Below, piece by piece: positions 7,552 through 14,125 of a stretch of 18,766 nt of DNA. Position 1 is the stretch's first letter, and every line of letters starts with the position of its first letter. Position numbers and translations under genes: made by a program. This DNA is from an uncultured Porphyromonadaceae bacterium. Its GTDB lineage: Bacteria; Bacteroidota; Bacteroidia; Bacteroidales; Muribaculaceae. The notes beneath the pieces were generated by a model that saw nothing but the letters and a program-made list of their open reading frames with translations, had not been told where the DNA came from and did no database searches. The stretch spans positions 1 to 18,766 of the forward strand of contig CABTZK010000031.1 in NCBI GenBank assembly GCA_902489275.1. The letters run 5' to 3'.

Positions 7552-9468
7552 ATGAAATTATCGAGATATATCATCATGGGCGTTGCGGCTCTTGCGATGA
7601 CCGCCATGACATCGTGTAACGATTGGCTGGATGTCAACACCGACCCCAATAGCCCTAACTCGCAGACTACCCCCTATCAAAACCGCTTGGCCTGGTGTGA
7701 GTTCTACCTGAACAGCGCCTACCAGTTTGCGGGCAGCCGCAGCATCTACGCCTGTGGCCCGCTGACGGCGACCTCACGAACGACGCGTGACGGTTGCGCG
7801 GCGCAGTGGGAGCCCACCAACTCGCTGACGACCACCCCCTATCAGTGGTTCTTCGTGGGCTGTGGATCCAACTTGAAAGATCTCATTGAAAAAGCCGAGG
7901 CCGATGGCAACTACGAGTATGCCGGCGTGGGGCATTTCCTGCGCGCCTATGGCTTCATGCTCATGACCGACCTCTATGGCGAGATGCCTTACACCGAGGG
8001 TCTCACCGAGGGAATCGCTATTCCTAAGTATGACACTGGACGCACGATTTTCATGGGATGCCTCGATGAAATCGACAAAGCTATCGCCCAGCTTGAGCAA
8101 GGTAATGACCCGGCCAATTCTGCCCTCCCTCCACTGTCGGCTGGCGACTACTGGGGAAAGGGCAGCAAGGCGAAGTGGCTCAAAGCCGCCTACTTGATGA
8201 AGGCTCGCTGGATCAATCACTTGACGAAGAAAGGCCCCGGCAGCTACAAGGATGGAAAATATGACGTGAACGAAATCCTCGCCTGTCTCGACAAAGCCGA
8301 GCAAAGCAACGACGATAACATGTGGATTAACCACAACGACAATGCCGCCCCAACCCACGACGTTCTCGGTTGGGACGAGCCGGTTGACTATGCGCCCTTG
8401 TTCTCCGTTCAGGGCATGTCGACGGCCAACAGGGTCACCAAGCAATGGGTTGACAACCTCACCAATTTCGCAGGCAAGGGGGTGGAAGATCCTCGCGCTG
8501 ACGCGCTTCTGCCCTGGACCCGCTCGCGCAGGGGTGCCGACTCGCCTGCCGAAATCAAGTGGTTCAACGACACGGTAGATGTCATCAAGACCCAAGACGG
8601 CACCAAGGATAGCATCTTTGTGGTCAAAACCTGGCGCCGCTCGTTGGGAGTCGATATGCACACCACAATGCGTGTCTCGGGTGGTCCTTTCTCTTTGAGT
8701 TTCGATGGCGCAACCAAGTCATGGTATTGCAAAACCGACGATGGCGATCGCAAGGGCGATACCGTCTACGTGGAGATGCGCTCGGGCGCCAAGGGCTATT
8801 ACGGCACGAAGGATTTGCTGTACCGGAAGGGAGATTACGACGAGGCGGCGCAAACAGGCTTCTTCTATTGCCGTCCATCGAGCCCAGGCTACATTGCCAT
8901 GTATCACGAGGCTTGCTTTATTCGCGCCGAGGTCGAGTTTAACCGTGGCAACAAGGCAGCGGCATTTGAGGCCTACAGGAAGGGCATCAAGGCCAGCATC
9001 GAGATGATGAATCAGAAATTGAAGGCTTGGGTGAGCGAGGATCCGTCTTTGGCAAGAGTCCCGGCGTTCATGCCCATGACCGACGCGGCCATCAGCAACT
9101 TCCTCGACAACGGCATCGGCACCGCTGCCGACCTCACCCTGGGCATGATCATGACCCAAAAGCAAATCGCCATGATGTACTCGGGCGAGTGCTGGAACGA
9201 CATGCGCCGCTATGACTATAGCCCCGATGTGTTCTTGAACTGGCATATACCCGCCGAGTACTATGTCAACGCTGGCTCGCTCAAGGCCATTCCCGAGGGC
9301 CGGCAATGGCGTCGCTGGCGGCAATGCTCCCACGAGTTGAACTACAACTCGACCAACTTGCAGGCCATCGGCAACGAGGTTCCGGGTGCCGACATGAGCT
9401 TGAAGGCTTGGAATAAGGCTGACGACGTGTGGACCATCCCCGTGTGGTGGGACAGCGACCAGCCCTAA
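7552..9468 (+). CDS. SusD/RagB family nutrient-binding outer-membrane lipoprotein (SusD-like_2 type)
   Basis: This 638-aa lipoprotein is the substrate-binding lid of the SusC/SusD complex. Its signal peptide ends in the lipobox MTS-Cys22, followed by NDWLDVNTDPNSP, a typical SusD-like start. Helical repeat features follow: YAGVGHFLRAYGFMLMTDLYGEMPYTE (partner-helix region), KWLKAAYLMKARWINHLTK, and near the C-terminus MMYSGECWNDMRRYDYSP with LQAIGNEVPG. Start ATG 7552 is preferred over the TTG at 7543. It is longer than many family members. The extra length seems to be a beta-rich insert at about residues 345-430 (MRVSGGPFSLSFDG, KTDDGDRKGDTVYVEMRSG), which may shape the binding site. Two hairpins follow the stop, the second a strong terminator. 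The family is certain; the ligand is unknown. Confidence 0.95.
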   Translation: MKLSRYIIMGVAALAMTAMTSCNDWLDVNTDPNSPNSQTTPYQNRLAWCEFYLNSAYQFAGSRSIYACGPLTATSRTTRDGCAAQWEPTNSLTTTPYQWFFVGCGSNLKDLIEKAEADGNYEYAGVGHFLRAYGFMLMTDLYGEMPYTEGLTEGIAIPKYDTGRTIFMGCLDEIDKAIAQLEQGNDPANSALPPLSAGDYWGKGSKAKWLKAAYLMKARWINHLTKKGPGSYKDGKYDVNEILACLDKAEQSNDDNMWINHNDNAAPTHDVLGWDEPVDYAPLFSVQGMSTANRVTKQWVDNLTNFAGKGVEDPRADALLPWTRSRRGADSPAEIKWFNDTVDVIKTQDGTKDSIFVVKTWRRSLGVDMHTTMRVSGGPFSLSFDGATKSWYCKTDDGDRKGDTVYVEMRSGAKGYYGTKDLLYRKGDYDEAAQTGFFYCRPSSPGYIAMYHEACFIRAEVEFNRGNKAAAFEAYRKGIKASIEMMNQKLKAWVSEDPSLARVPAFMPMTDAAISNFLDNGIGTAADLTLGMIMTQKQIAMMYSGECWNDMRRYDYSPDVFLNWHIPAEYYVNAGSLKAIPEGRQWRRWRQCSHELNYNSTNLQAIGNEVPGADMSLKAWNKADDVWTIPVWWDSDQP

Positions 9469-9518
9469 GCATGATTCAGCAATGGCCCCTCCTGCCATGA
9501 GGGGGCGATAGCATCCAC

Positions 9519-9553
9519 AAGGCCGCCGGGCGCTTTCACCCGGCGGCCTTTGC
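9519..9553 (+). terminator. Terminator of the SusC/SusD operon
   Basis: A perfect 12-bp stem pairs AAGGCCGCCGGG (9519-9530) with CCCGGCGGCCTT (9539-9550) around an 8-base loop, followed by a short T stretch. A weaker GC hairpin (about 9485-9507) precedes it. Confidence 0.85.
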
Positions 9554-9610
9554 TTAGTCTGCCGTTTTAGAGGCTTTTCTGTGATTTTTTTGAAAAAAAA
9601 AGTTTTTCTT

Positions 9611-9641
9611 ATTGCTATTCTCGAAATTTGTTGTACCTTTG
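9611..9641 (+). promoter_or_regulatory. Promoter of the tRNA-Lys gene
   Basis: ATTG at 9611-9614, then 19 bases, then TACCTTTG at 9634-9641, an exact TAnnTTTG. The start near 9648 would leave a 5' leader of about 30 bases to be removed from the tRNA. Confidence 0.75.
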
Positions 9642-9677
9642 CAAACGCAAATCAGAAATGGTAGCGCTTCATTTTTC

Positions 9678-9750
9678 GACTCCGTAGCTCAGTTGGTAGA
9701 GCAATTGACTCTTAATCAATGGGTCGAGGGTTCGAGCCCCTCCGGGGTCA
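9678..9750 (+). tRNA. tRNA-Lys (anticodon CTT)
   Basis: A full 73-base cloverleaf can be drawn. The acceptor stem GACTCCG (9678-9684) pairs with CGGGGTC (9743-9749) with one G-T pair. The D stem is GCTC/GAGC (9687-9690, 9699-9702) and the anticodon stem ATTGA/TCAAT (9704-9708, 9716-9720). The loop CTCTTAA puts the anticodon CTT at 9711-9713. The T arm is GAGGG TTCGAGC CCCTC (9726-9742), and the discriminator base is A9750. CCA is not encoded. The gene is complete and has its own promoter and terminator. I saw no copy of its 3' end elsewhere in the window, so nothing shows it to be the integration site of the element to the right. Confidence 0.97.
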
Positions 9751-9751
9751 C

Positions 9752-9779
9752 AAGGCGGCTGGATTCCAGCCGCCTTTTC
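9752..9779 (+). terminator. Terminator of the tRNA-Lys gene
   Basis: A perfect 11-bp stem pairs AAGGCGGCTGG (9752-9762) with CCAGCCGCCTT (9766-9776) around a 3-base loop, followed by TTCT. Confidence 0.88.
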
Positions 9780-9888
9780 TCTTTCTGAATATCAGCAATT
9801 TGAAAATTAACGGCCTATACACGAATCCCTTACCAGTGTGTTCTGCCAGGCACTACCGAATTTTTCCAATAAAATACTTGCGAATAAA

Positions 9889-9920
9889 TTTGCATATTAC
9901 AGAAAAAAGAATTACTTTTG
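9889..9920 (+). promoter_or_regulatory. Consensus promoter of the lipoprotein gene
   Basis: TTTG at 9889-9892, then exactly 20 bases, then TACTTTTG at 9913-9920. Both elements match the Bacteroidota consensus fully. Transcription would start near 9927, leaving a 148-base leader before the ATG at 10075. Bases 9780-9888 hold nothing else I can support. Confidence 0.75.
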
Positions 9921-10037
9921 CTACGGATGAACTTAGCAATATAATGCTACATGCCATCACAGGTCTAATGATACAAGTGTTGTAGAAATATCAGCAGGAG
10001 TTGAATAGATTGCATCACGAGACGAGGATTTTTAACT

Positions 10038-10059
10038 CAATATTAACACAATATTAACA
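10038..10059 (+). repeat. Tandem 11-bp direct repeat in the lipoprotein leader
   Basis: The unit CAATATTAACA occurs twice without a gap, 10038-10048 and 10049-10059, ending 15 bases before the ATG at 10075. It could be a protein-binding site or translation-affecting element, or simply an AT-rich duplication. Confidence 0.7.
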
Positions 10060-10074
10060 AAAAAAGAACTAATT

Positions 10075-11010
10075 ATGAAAAAGAACCTATTTAAGAGGAT
10101 GGAGTTCCTGTCGCTGATGGGAATGTTCGTGGCAGGAATGATGACGTTTACAGCATGTGGGTCTGATGGTCCAGACGACCCAACCCCCCCCCCAACAGTT
10201 GACCCCAACGGCGGCGGCACTGGCGGCAGCGGCGGCACTGGCGGCACTGGCGGCAGCACAAGTAACGACCCGTGGGCCAATCTTGTAAATGAGGAGACCA
10301 AGGCTTTCTCTGTTGAGGGAAACAAGGCTACATACGGCGACCACACCTACATCGTAGGGGGACCGGTCTATGCGAACGGCAGGAACGCCACTGCAAGGAA
10401 AGCGGGAACAGCAAATGGCGGTTGGAGTGCCTTTGACTTTAATCGCTATAACGAGGACGCAGAAAACTATGTGACGTTCACGCACGTGCCGTCAGGGTAC
10501 ACCGAGTTCAAAACCATCTATGAGAAATTCCTCGGATACTACCCCGAGGGCTGTATTGCCATGCTTCCGATGGCCATGGAAATCTATGGGCGAAACCGTG
10601 CCACTGGAGAAAAATGCATACAGCTGCTCTGCACAAAGACTTGCGCAAATGCGGCATTGGCGCTCCTGAAAGAGAAGATCAAGTCGAACACTACAGACAG
10701 CTACGCACAGCGTTATCTCCCGGCAGCGCTCCTGGATGGCGCCAATGATAGGAATGCCTATAAACCGAACGAGCCATACCGGGTTAATGTGCATGCCAAC
10801 CCCATACAAGAACATCAAGAAGCATCCCTTGCAGGAGGAACAGTAATGTACAATCTCGTAAAGACTTCTGGAGGCTGGGACACATCCAATCGCCTTGTGA
10901 GTGTTATCAGGTTGTATGACAGCGAGAGTGGTCCATACAAGATATTCAATTTCCCTGACTTCTACGTTCAGTGCAAGCCAATCCGCGGCAAGTGGGCAGG
11001 TCTGAAGTAG
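10075..11010 (+). CDS. Surface lipoprotein with Gly-rich linker, possibly DUF6935-like
   Basis: This 311-aa protein starts with a lipoprotein signal ending in FTA-Cys28. The next residues GSDGPDD are acidic, like Bacteroidota signals for export to the cell surface. Then comes a Pro stretch coded by ten consecutive C (10184-10193), and a linker of GGTGGS/GGTGG units (about residues 46-61) coded by near-perfect GGCGGCACT/GGCGGCAGC repeats. The globular part, about 75-311, includes YTEFKTIYEKFLGYYPEGCIAMLPMAMEIYG and ends in YVQCKPIRGKWAGLK. This resembles a Bacteroidota lipoprotein family I believe is named DUF6935; I am not certain of the number and know no function for it. It is a single-gene transcript with its own promoter and terminator. 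A change of one base in the C run would truncate the protein soon after the signal, so on/off switching is possible. Confidence 0.85.
   Translation: MKKNLFKRMEFLSLMGMFVAGMMTFTACGSDGPDDPTPPPTVDPNGGGTGGSGGTGGTGGSTSNDPWANLVNEETKAFSVEGNKATYGDHTYIVGGPVYANGRNATARKAGTANGGWSAFDFNRYNEDAENYVTFTHVPSGYTEFKTIYEKFLGYYPEGCIAMLPMAMEIYGRNRATGEKCIQLLCTKTCANAALALLKEKIKSNTTDSYAQRYLPAALLDGANDRNAYKPNEPYRVNVHANPIQEHQEASLAGGTVMYNLVKTSGGWDTSNRLVSVIRLYDSESGPYKIFNFPDFYVQCKPIRGKWAGLK
10184..10193 (+). repeat. Ten-C homopolymer inside the lipoprotein coding region
   Basis: Ten consecutive C encode the Pro stretch of PTPPPT at about residues 37-42. One extra C brings TGA into frame within three codons after the run (AAC AGT TGA). 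Loss of one C yields an Ala/Leu-rich frame ending at a TAA near 10288. Either change removes the whole globular domain. Confidence 0.85.
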
Positions 11011-11046
11011 CAGTGCCGGGTGACCATAGATGAGACGCAATGGCGA

Positions 11047-11080
11047 GGTGCACCGGGAAATTGCCGGTGCACCCCATTTT
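11047..11080 (+). terminator. Terminator of the lipoprotein gene
   Basis: A perfect 10-bp stem pairs GGTGCACCGG (11047-11056) with CCGGTGCACC (11064-11073) around a 7-base loop, followed by CCATTTT. It lies 37 bases after the stop at 11010. Confidence 0.85.
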
Positions 11081-11553
11081 AGGGAATCCTTTAACTTTTT
11101 TCTCCAGTGATGCCCCCCTCCTTATAAAATAAGGCTTATTCCCAATATTCGCCTGTTTTTTAAATGAAAGAGCCGTGTTCTCGCTTAAAAAGAACGGGGC
11201 TGGGGCTTGGAGGATTGAGAAGTTATGTGTATCTTTGGCATGAGGCCGTTATCTTGTCTTGTTGATTCATAACTGGTGGAAAAGAACAACGGTTCCTCCG
11301 TAATTTTTTGGTTTCGGACTATCTGGCTGAGAAGTAAGAGGTTACCGTTTGGAGAAGTGTGGATAGGTAACGATTTAGAAATGAGCGGAGTGCTTTGAAG
11401 TACATCGTTTTGGATAGCCAAAGAACGCTCACTATTATCACTTGCAAAGATAGTGATTCGTGGGAGAAAGTGAGCGTTCTTGCGTGATTTTCTTCTTAAA
11501 AGTTTAGTCGGCACCCAAACATTACAATGAAAGGGGAAGGAGATGTCTTATCT
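11081..11553. other. Gene-poor gap between chromosome and mobilization module, likely holding the left junction
   Basis: No gene I can support is seen. The base composition changes across this stretch. Overlapping small palindromes occur at 11120-11134 and 11128-11140. An imperfect 11-bp stem pairs 11171-11181 with 11191-11201. A nested inverted repeat sits at 11424-11478. A minus-strand open frame of 109 codons from GTG 11514 to TAA 11185 exists, but its composition is not protein-like and a promoter-like dyad lies inside it. The left end of the mobile element probably falls in this interval. No target duplication can be found without the right end. Confidence 0.5.
11424..11478 (-). promoter_or_regulatory. 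Nested inverted repeat around a minus-strand promoter-like box
   Basis: The outer arms AACGCTCACT (11424-11433) and AGTGAGCGTT (11469-11478) are perfect 10-mers. The inner arms ATCACT (11437-11442) and AGTGAT (11452-11457) flank CAAAGATA. Read on the minus strand this gives TATCTTTG, an exact TAnnTTTG box. It could be an operator-controlled promoter, a recombinase site, or a processed RNA structure downstream of the relaxase gene. No gene lies immediately downstream on the minus strand. Confidence 0.6.
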
Positions 11554-12810
11554 CTACAGTCGTTGCGAGCGATTACGATTGACAAGCTGTTTCCATTTCT
11601 GTTCGCACCAATCTGAAACAGATAGTCCATTGATGGTAAGAATAGGCTGACGCTTCTCGTTGGTTATAATGCGTAGCTCCGCATTTTCCTCCGTGAAGTT
11701 TCGTTTGTATATTCCCGAATATACCGTAGCTGTACCACGGACTGTCTCTCGATCTTTGTGCATCTTGACCACCGTATTATCATCAATGCCCATTTTGCGG
11801 AGCATCAAGCGAATGTTGAGTAAGAGGTAGAAGCTGTGAAAGAAGCGTTTGATAAAACTCCGCTCCTCCTCGTACACTTTGATTTCTCGGTGTTGTTCAG
11901 AGATAGTCTTATCCTTATCTCTAATGGTGTCCTGAAGGATAATGACCTCCTTGCGGATTTCGGCTTTCTCCTTTTCCGAAAGATGTTGTTGCCGTTCGAC
12001 TTCTTGCTCCAACTCTTCGATATGCCGTTCCGCCTTGTCAAGCTCGGAGTTGCCAAAGAGCGAGTAGAGCGTACCCTTTACTCGGAGCTTGCCTGCCTGC
12101 TTTTCCAACTCTCTGATCTTTTGAATTAGTTCTTCCTCCTCAAGTTGTTTCTGCTTCGTCTCTTTGAGTAGCTCTTTGTAATACTCCATATTAGTACGGT
12201 GCTTGGCTTCAGATCCTTGTACCCCTCTACTCAGCCCAAATGGTCGCATTTGCTCTGCGTAGGAGGTTTGATACTCCTCGAGCTTCTTGGGTGTAAGCAG
12301 ATCATCAGCACAGAGCCGTATCTTGTTCTTCTTTGTTTTGTACTTTCGCTTGCCATTCTCAGCTTCCTGTTTGGCTTTTCTCCTTTCTCCCGTGACAATT
12401 GGGACAACTGTCGCATGTATGTGCGGGGTCTCTTCATCAGCATGAAGTGTGGCTGCCACCACGTTTGCCTTGCCAAAGGTGGTATAAAGCCACTGCATCG
12501 TACTATGGCACCACTCCTCTAAGCGTCCATCGCTTTCAAGTTGGAGCATATCTTCGTGTGATCCTGATAGGATGAAACGAAGTGCTTTAACTTGATTGTC
12601 CGCAACCTTTCGGTAGATACCAGCCGTTGCTATGCGATGTGCAATAGCTTCTGTACGGTTGGTGACATTTGCGGGGAATTGCACCAAGTCTCGATTGAGG
12701 TGCGTGCGAGAGGCATTGACATTGTTCGGCACGAATGTTCGCTCGATGTGGGCACTCATTGCCGAGTCGTTGCCCCGAGCCTTGTCTATGTGTAATACTG
12801 CGTAGCCCAT
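11554..12810 (-). CDS. MobV-type relaxase (Mob/Pre family)
   Basis: This 418-aa relaxase nicks one strand at the oriT and pilots it during mobilization. The N-terminal catalytic half begins MGYAVLHIDKARGND, then HIERTFVPNNVN. It has the metal-binding motif LHADEETPHIHATVVPI (HxDExxPHxH, about residues 123-132), the hallmark of Mob_Pre/MobV enzymes. The region from about 210 to 320 is rich in Glu, Lys, Gln and Leu and should form a long coiled coil, typical of the family's C-terminal half. The last 90 residues include a hydrophobic patch FFHSFYLLLNIRLML (about 325-340). The gene is read leftward with ATG at 12810. A 334-base gap with inverted repeats, the probable oriT, lies just upstream. Catalysis in MobV enzymes is thought to use an N-terminal residue such as His21; I did not verify this. 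Confidence 0.95.
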   Translation of the reverse strand: MGYAVLHIDKARGNDSAMSAHIERTFVPNNVNASRTHLNRDLVQFPANVTNRTEAIAHRIATAGIYRKVADNQVKALRFILSGSHEDMLQLESDGRLEEWCHSTMQWLYTTFGKANVVAATLHADEETPHIHATVVPIVTGERRKAKQEAENGKRKYKTKKNKIRLCADDLLTPKKLEEYQTSYAEQMRPFGLSRGVQGSEAKHRTNMEYYKELLKETKQKQLEEEELIQKIRELEKQAGKLRVKGTLYSLFGNSELDKAERHIEELEQEVERQQHLSEKEKAEIRKEVIILQDTIRDKDKTISEQHREIKVYEEERSFIKRFFHSFYLLLNIRLMLRKMGIDDNTVVKMHKDRETVRGTATVYSGIYKRNFTEENAELRIITNEKRQPILTINGLSVSDWCEQKWKQLVNRNRSQRL

Positions 12811-13144
12811 AAGTTGAATATAGCTTTAAGGGGTATCCAAAGGGGCTGTTTCCCCTTGGCTCAGGAGGGCTTTTTTAGCGGTAACGAAGTGGAGCGTGAA
12901 GAAAATGCCCTAATGAGCTATGGCATTTCTTCAAATGCCCGCTCCGCACTGTCCCGCAGCCTGCCCTTGAAGTGCTTGCATTCTCTGAATGCACTGAGTC
13001 TTTGTTTCTAAGTTTGCCCCTGCAAACTTGCAACTCCAAGGGAGTGCCATAACTCTTGAAACAAAGGCTCACATCTATACGCTTTACAGCTCTAGCCTCT
13101 TCGAATACCCGATTGTTTCGTTGTTGAAATTTCTCTCTTTTGCG
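12811..13144. other. Gene-free gap between relaxase and primase-like genes, holding the likely oriT
   Basis: No gene is seen. The gap has a short hairpin at about 12837-12858 (CCAAAGGGG pairing with CCCCTTGG, one bulge) near the relaxase start, followed by a T-run at 12871-12876, and the larger inverted repeat listed separately. Short open frames on both strands here have no protein-like composition. Confidence 0.6.
12891..12945 (-). other. Candidate origin of transfer (oriT)
   Basis: A large imperfect inverted repeat lies about 80 bases upstream of the relaxase start. The outer arms GGAGCG (12891-12896) and CGCTCC (12940-12945) are perfect. The inner arms GAAGAAAATGCC (12898-12909) and GGCATTTCTTC (12922-12932) differ by one bulge, around the centre CTAATGAGCTAT. 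MobV-type relaxases, and NBU1 in particular, act at an oriT next to the mob gene that carries inverted repeats beside the nick. Position and structure fit; I cannot identify the nick site itself. Confidence 0.55.
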
Positions 13145-14125
13145 TTATCGTCTAAGCCCCCTTTTGCGAGGGACTATTTTCTGTTTCTGCGCTTCTCGTT
13201 GTGCTACAAGAAACTCGTTGAGGTCTTTGTGTCGGGCATAGTGCCTGCTCATATCCTCTACGGTCACACCTGGTGATTGGATAGTAAGGAGTGCTTGCCG
13301 TCCTACTGGGTCATTATCGAGGAACGCTCGAACGGAGTCAATGTCTTGCTCATGGAGATAGGCGATGGCTCGTGAAATGTTGCTGACCGAGTTCAATACA
13401 AGGCAAGGAGCCGTTTCTTTTCCGTTTATCGTAAGAAGGGAAAGGAAATCCATAAAGCCTTCAAAGATGCAGAGAGGGGCGTTGTCCTCTCGTCCTGCAA
13501 TCACGGATATATCCTTTGGCGCAATAGTTCCCTTGAATGCGTTGTCATCCCGAAGCTCATATCCTCCAGAACGATTGGGAAATCCGATGGCGGAATATTC
13601 TCGTCCTCCTACCTCGTAGTGGATGTGACGGAGATAAGCACTTGCCACTGCAAGATCTATCTTGCGAACCTCTCGAAGATAGCGTTGCAGATGTGAGGGC
13701 AACTCATCGCTGATGGAAAGAATACGCCTTCTATTATTTGCTCTCTGCTCATCTCTTCTGTGCTCTATGTGATCTTCACGATGAAAGGAAGAGGGTGCAA
13801 CTATTGTCTCTCGCTTTCCAGCAAGATGCTTCATTGCTTCATAAGCACTACACCCTTGCATACGCATCACAAGGTCTATGATGCTTCCGCCTTGACCTGA
13901 GCCGTAGTCGTGCCACAAGTTCTCCCGAAAGTCTACCTTCATACTAGCATTGAAGTCTTCTCGGTAGGGTGCATGATAAAGGGCATACCCGTTGTACCGC
14001 TTGGCAGGTTCGACACCATAGGTAGTATGCAGATATTCGGCTATTGGTATTGCCTTAAGGTGTTGTAGATTGTAATACTCGTTGTTCATTGCTGTTGTCT
14101 TTGGATTTGGATTATTCGTATTCAT
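13145..14125 (-). CDS. Toprim-domain primase-like protein (DnaG-type N-terminus without zinc-binding Cys)
   Basis: This 326-aa protein probably makes RNA primers for element replication or for the complementary strand after transfer. The N-terminal part (about 25-100) follows the CHC2 zinc-ribbon layout of DnaG-type primases: IPIAEYL..YGVEPAKRYNGYALYHAPYREDFNASMKV, then WHDYGSGQGGSIIDLVMRMQG. The usual zinc-holding Cys/His are mostly replaced (ALYHAPY instead of CPFH), so metal binding is doubtful. The toprim domain is intact: LCIFEGFMDFLSLL with catalytic Glu222, LNSVSNI, and AFLDNDPVGRQAL with Asp270 and Asp272. The Lys/Arg-rich end (KQKIVPRKRGLRR) may bind nucleic acid. The start is ATG 14125; an internal ATG at codon 13 is possible. 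NBU1 carries the primase gene prmN1 in the same place. Confidence 0.9.
   Translation of the reverse strand: MNTNNPNPKTTAMNNEYYNLQHLKAIPIAEYLHTTYGVEPAKRYNGYALYHAPYREDFNASMKVDFRENLWHDYGSGQGGSIIDLVMRMQGCSAYEAMKHLAGKRETIVAPSSFHREDHIEHRRDEQRANNRRRILSISDELPSHLQRYLREVRKIDLAVASAYLRHIHYEVGGREYSAIGFPNRSGGYELRDDNAFKGTIAPKDISVIAGREDNAPLCIFEGFMDFLSLLTINGKETAPCLVLNSVSNISRAIAYLHEQDIDSVRAFLDNDPVGRQALLTIQSPGVTVEDMSRHYARHKDLNEFLVAQREAQKQKIVPRKRGLRR

Noticed and set aside
9678..9750. tRNA-Lys gene as attachment site of the mobile element
   Set aside because: Tyrosine integrases often use tRNA 3' ends, but a complete terminator and an independent lipoprotein gene with its own promoter and terminator lie between tRNA and element. 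No repeated tRNA end was seen.
9719..9985. 88-codon plus-strand frame starting inside the tRNA
   Set aside because: It begins within the anticodon arm of an intact tRNA, crosses its terminator and includes the next promoter.
11185..11514. 109-codon minus-strand frame downstream of the relaxase
   Set aside because: GTG start, composition rich in Ser/Pro/Lys without any domain. A nested dyad with a promoter box lies inside and a hairpin spans its stop. I treat the stretch as non-coding but keep the doubt.
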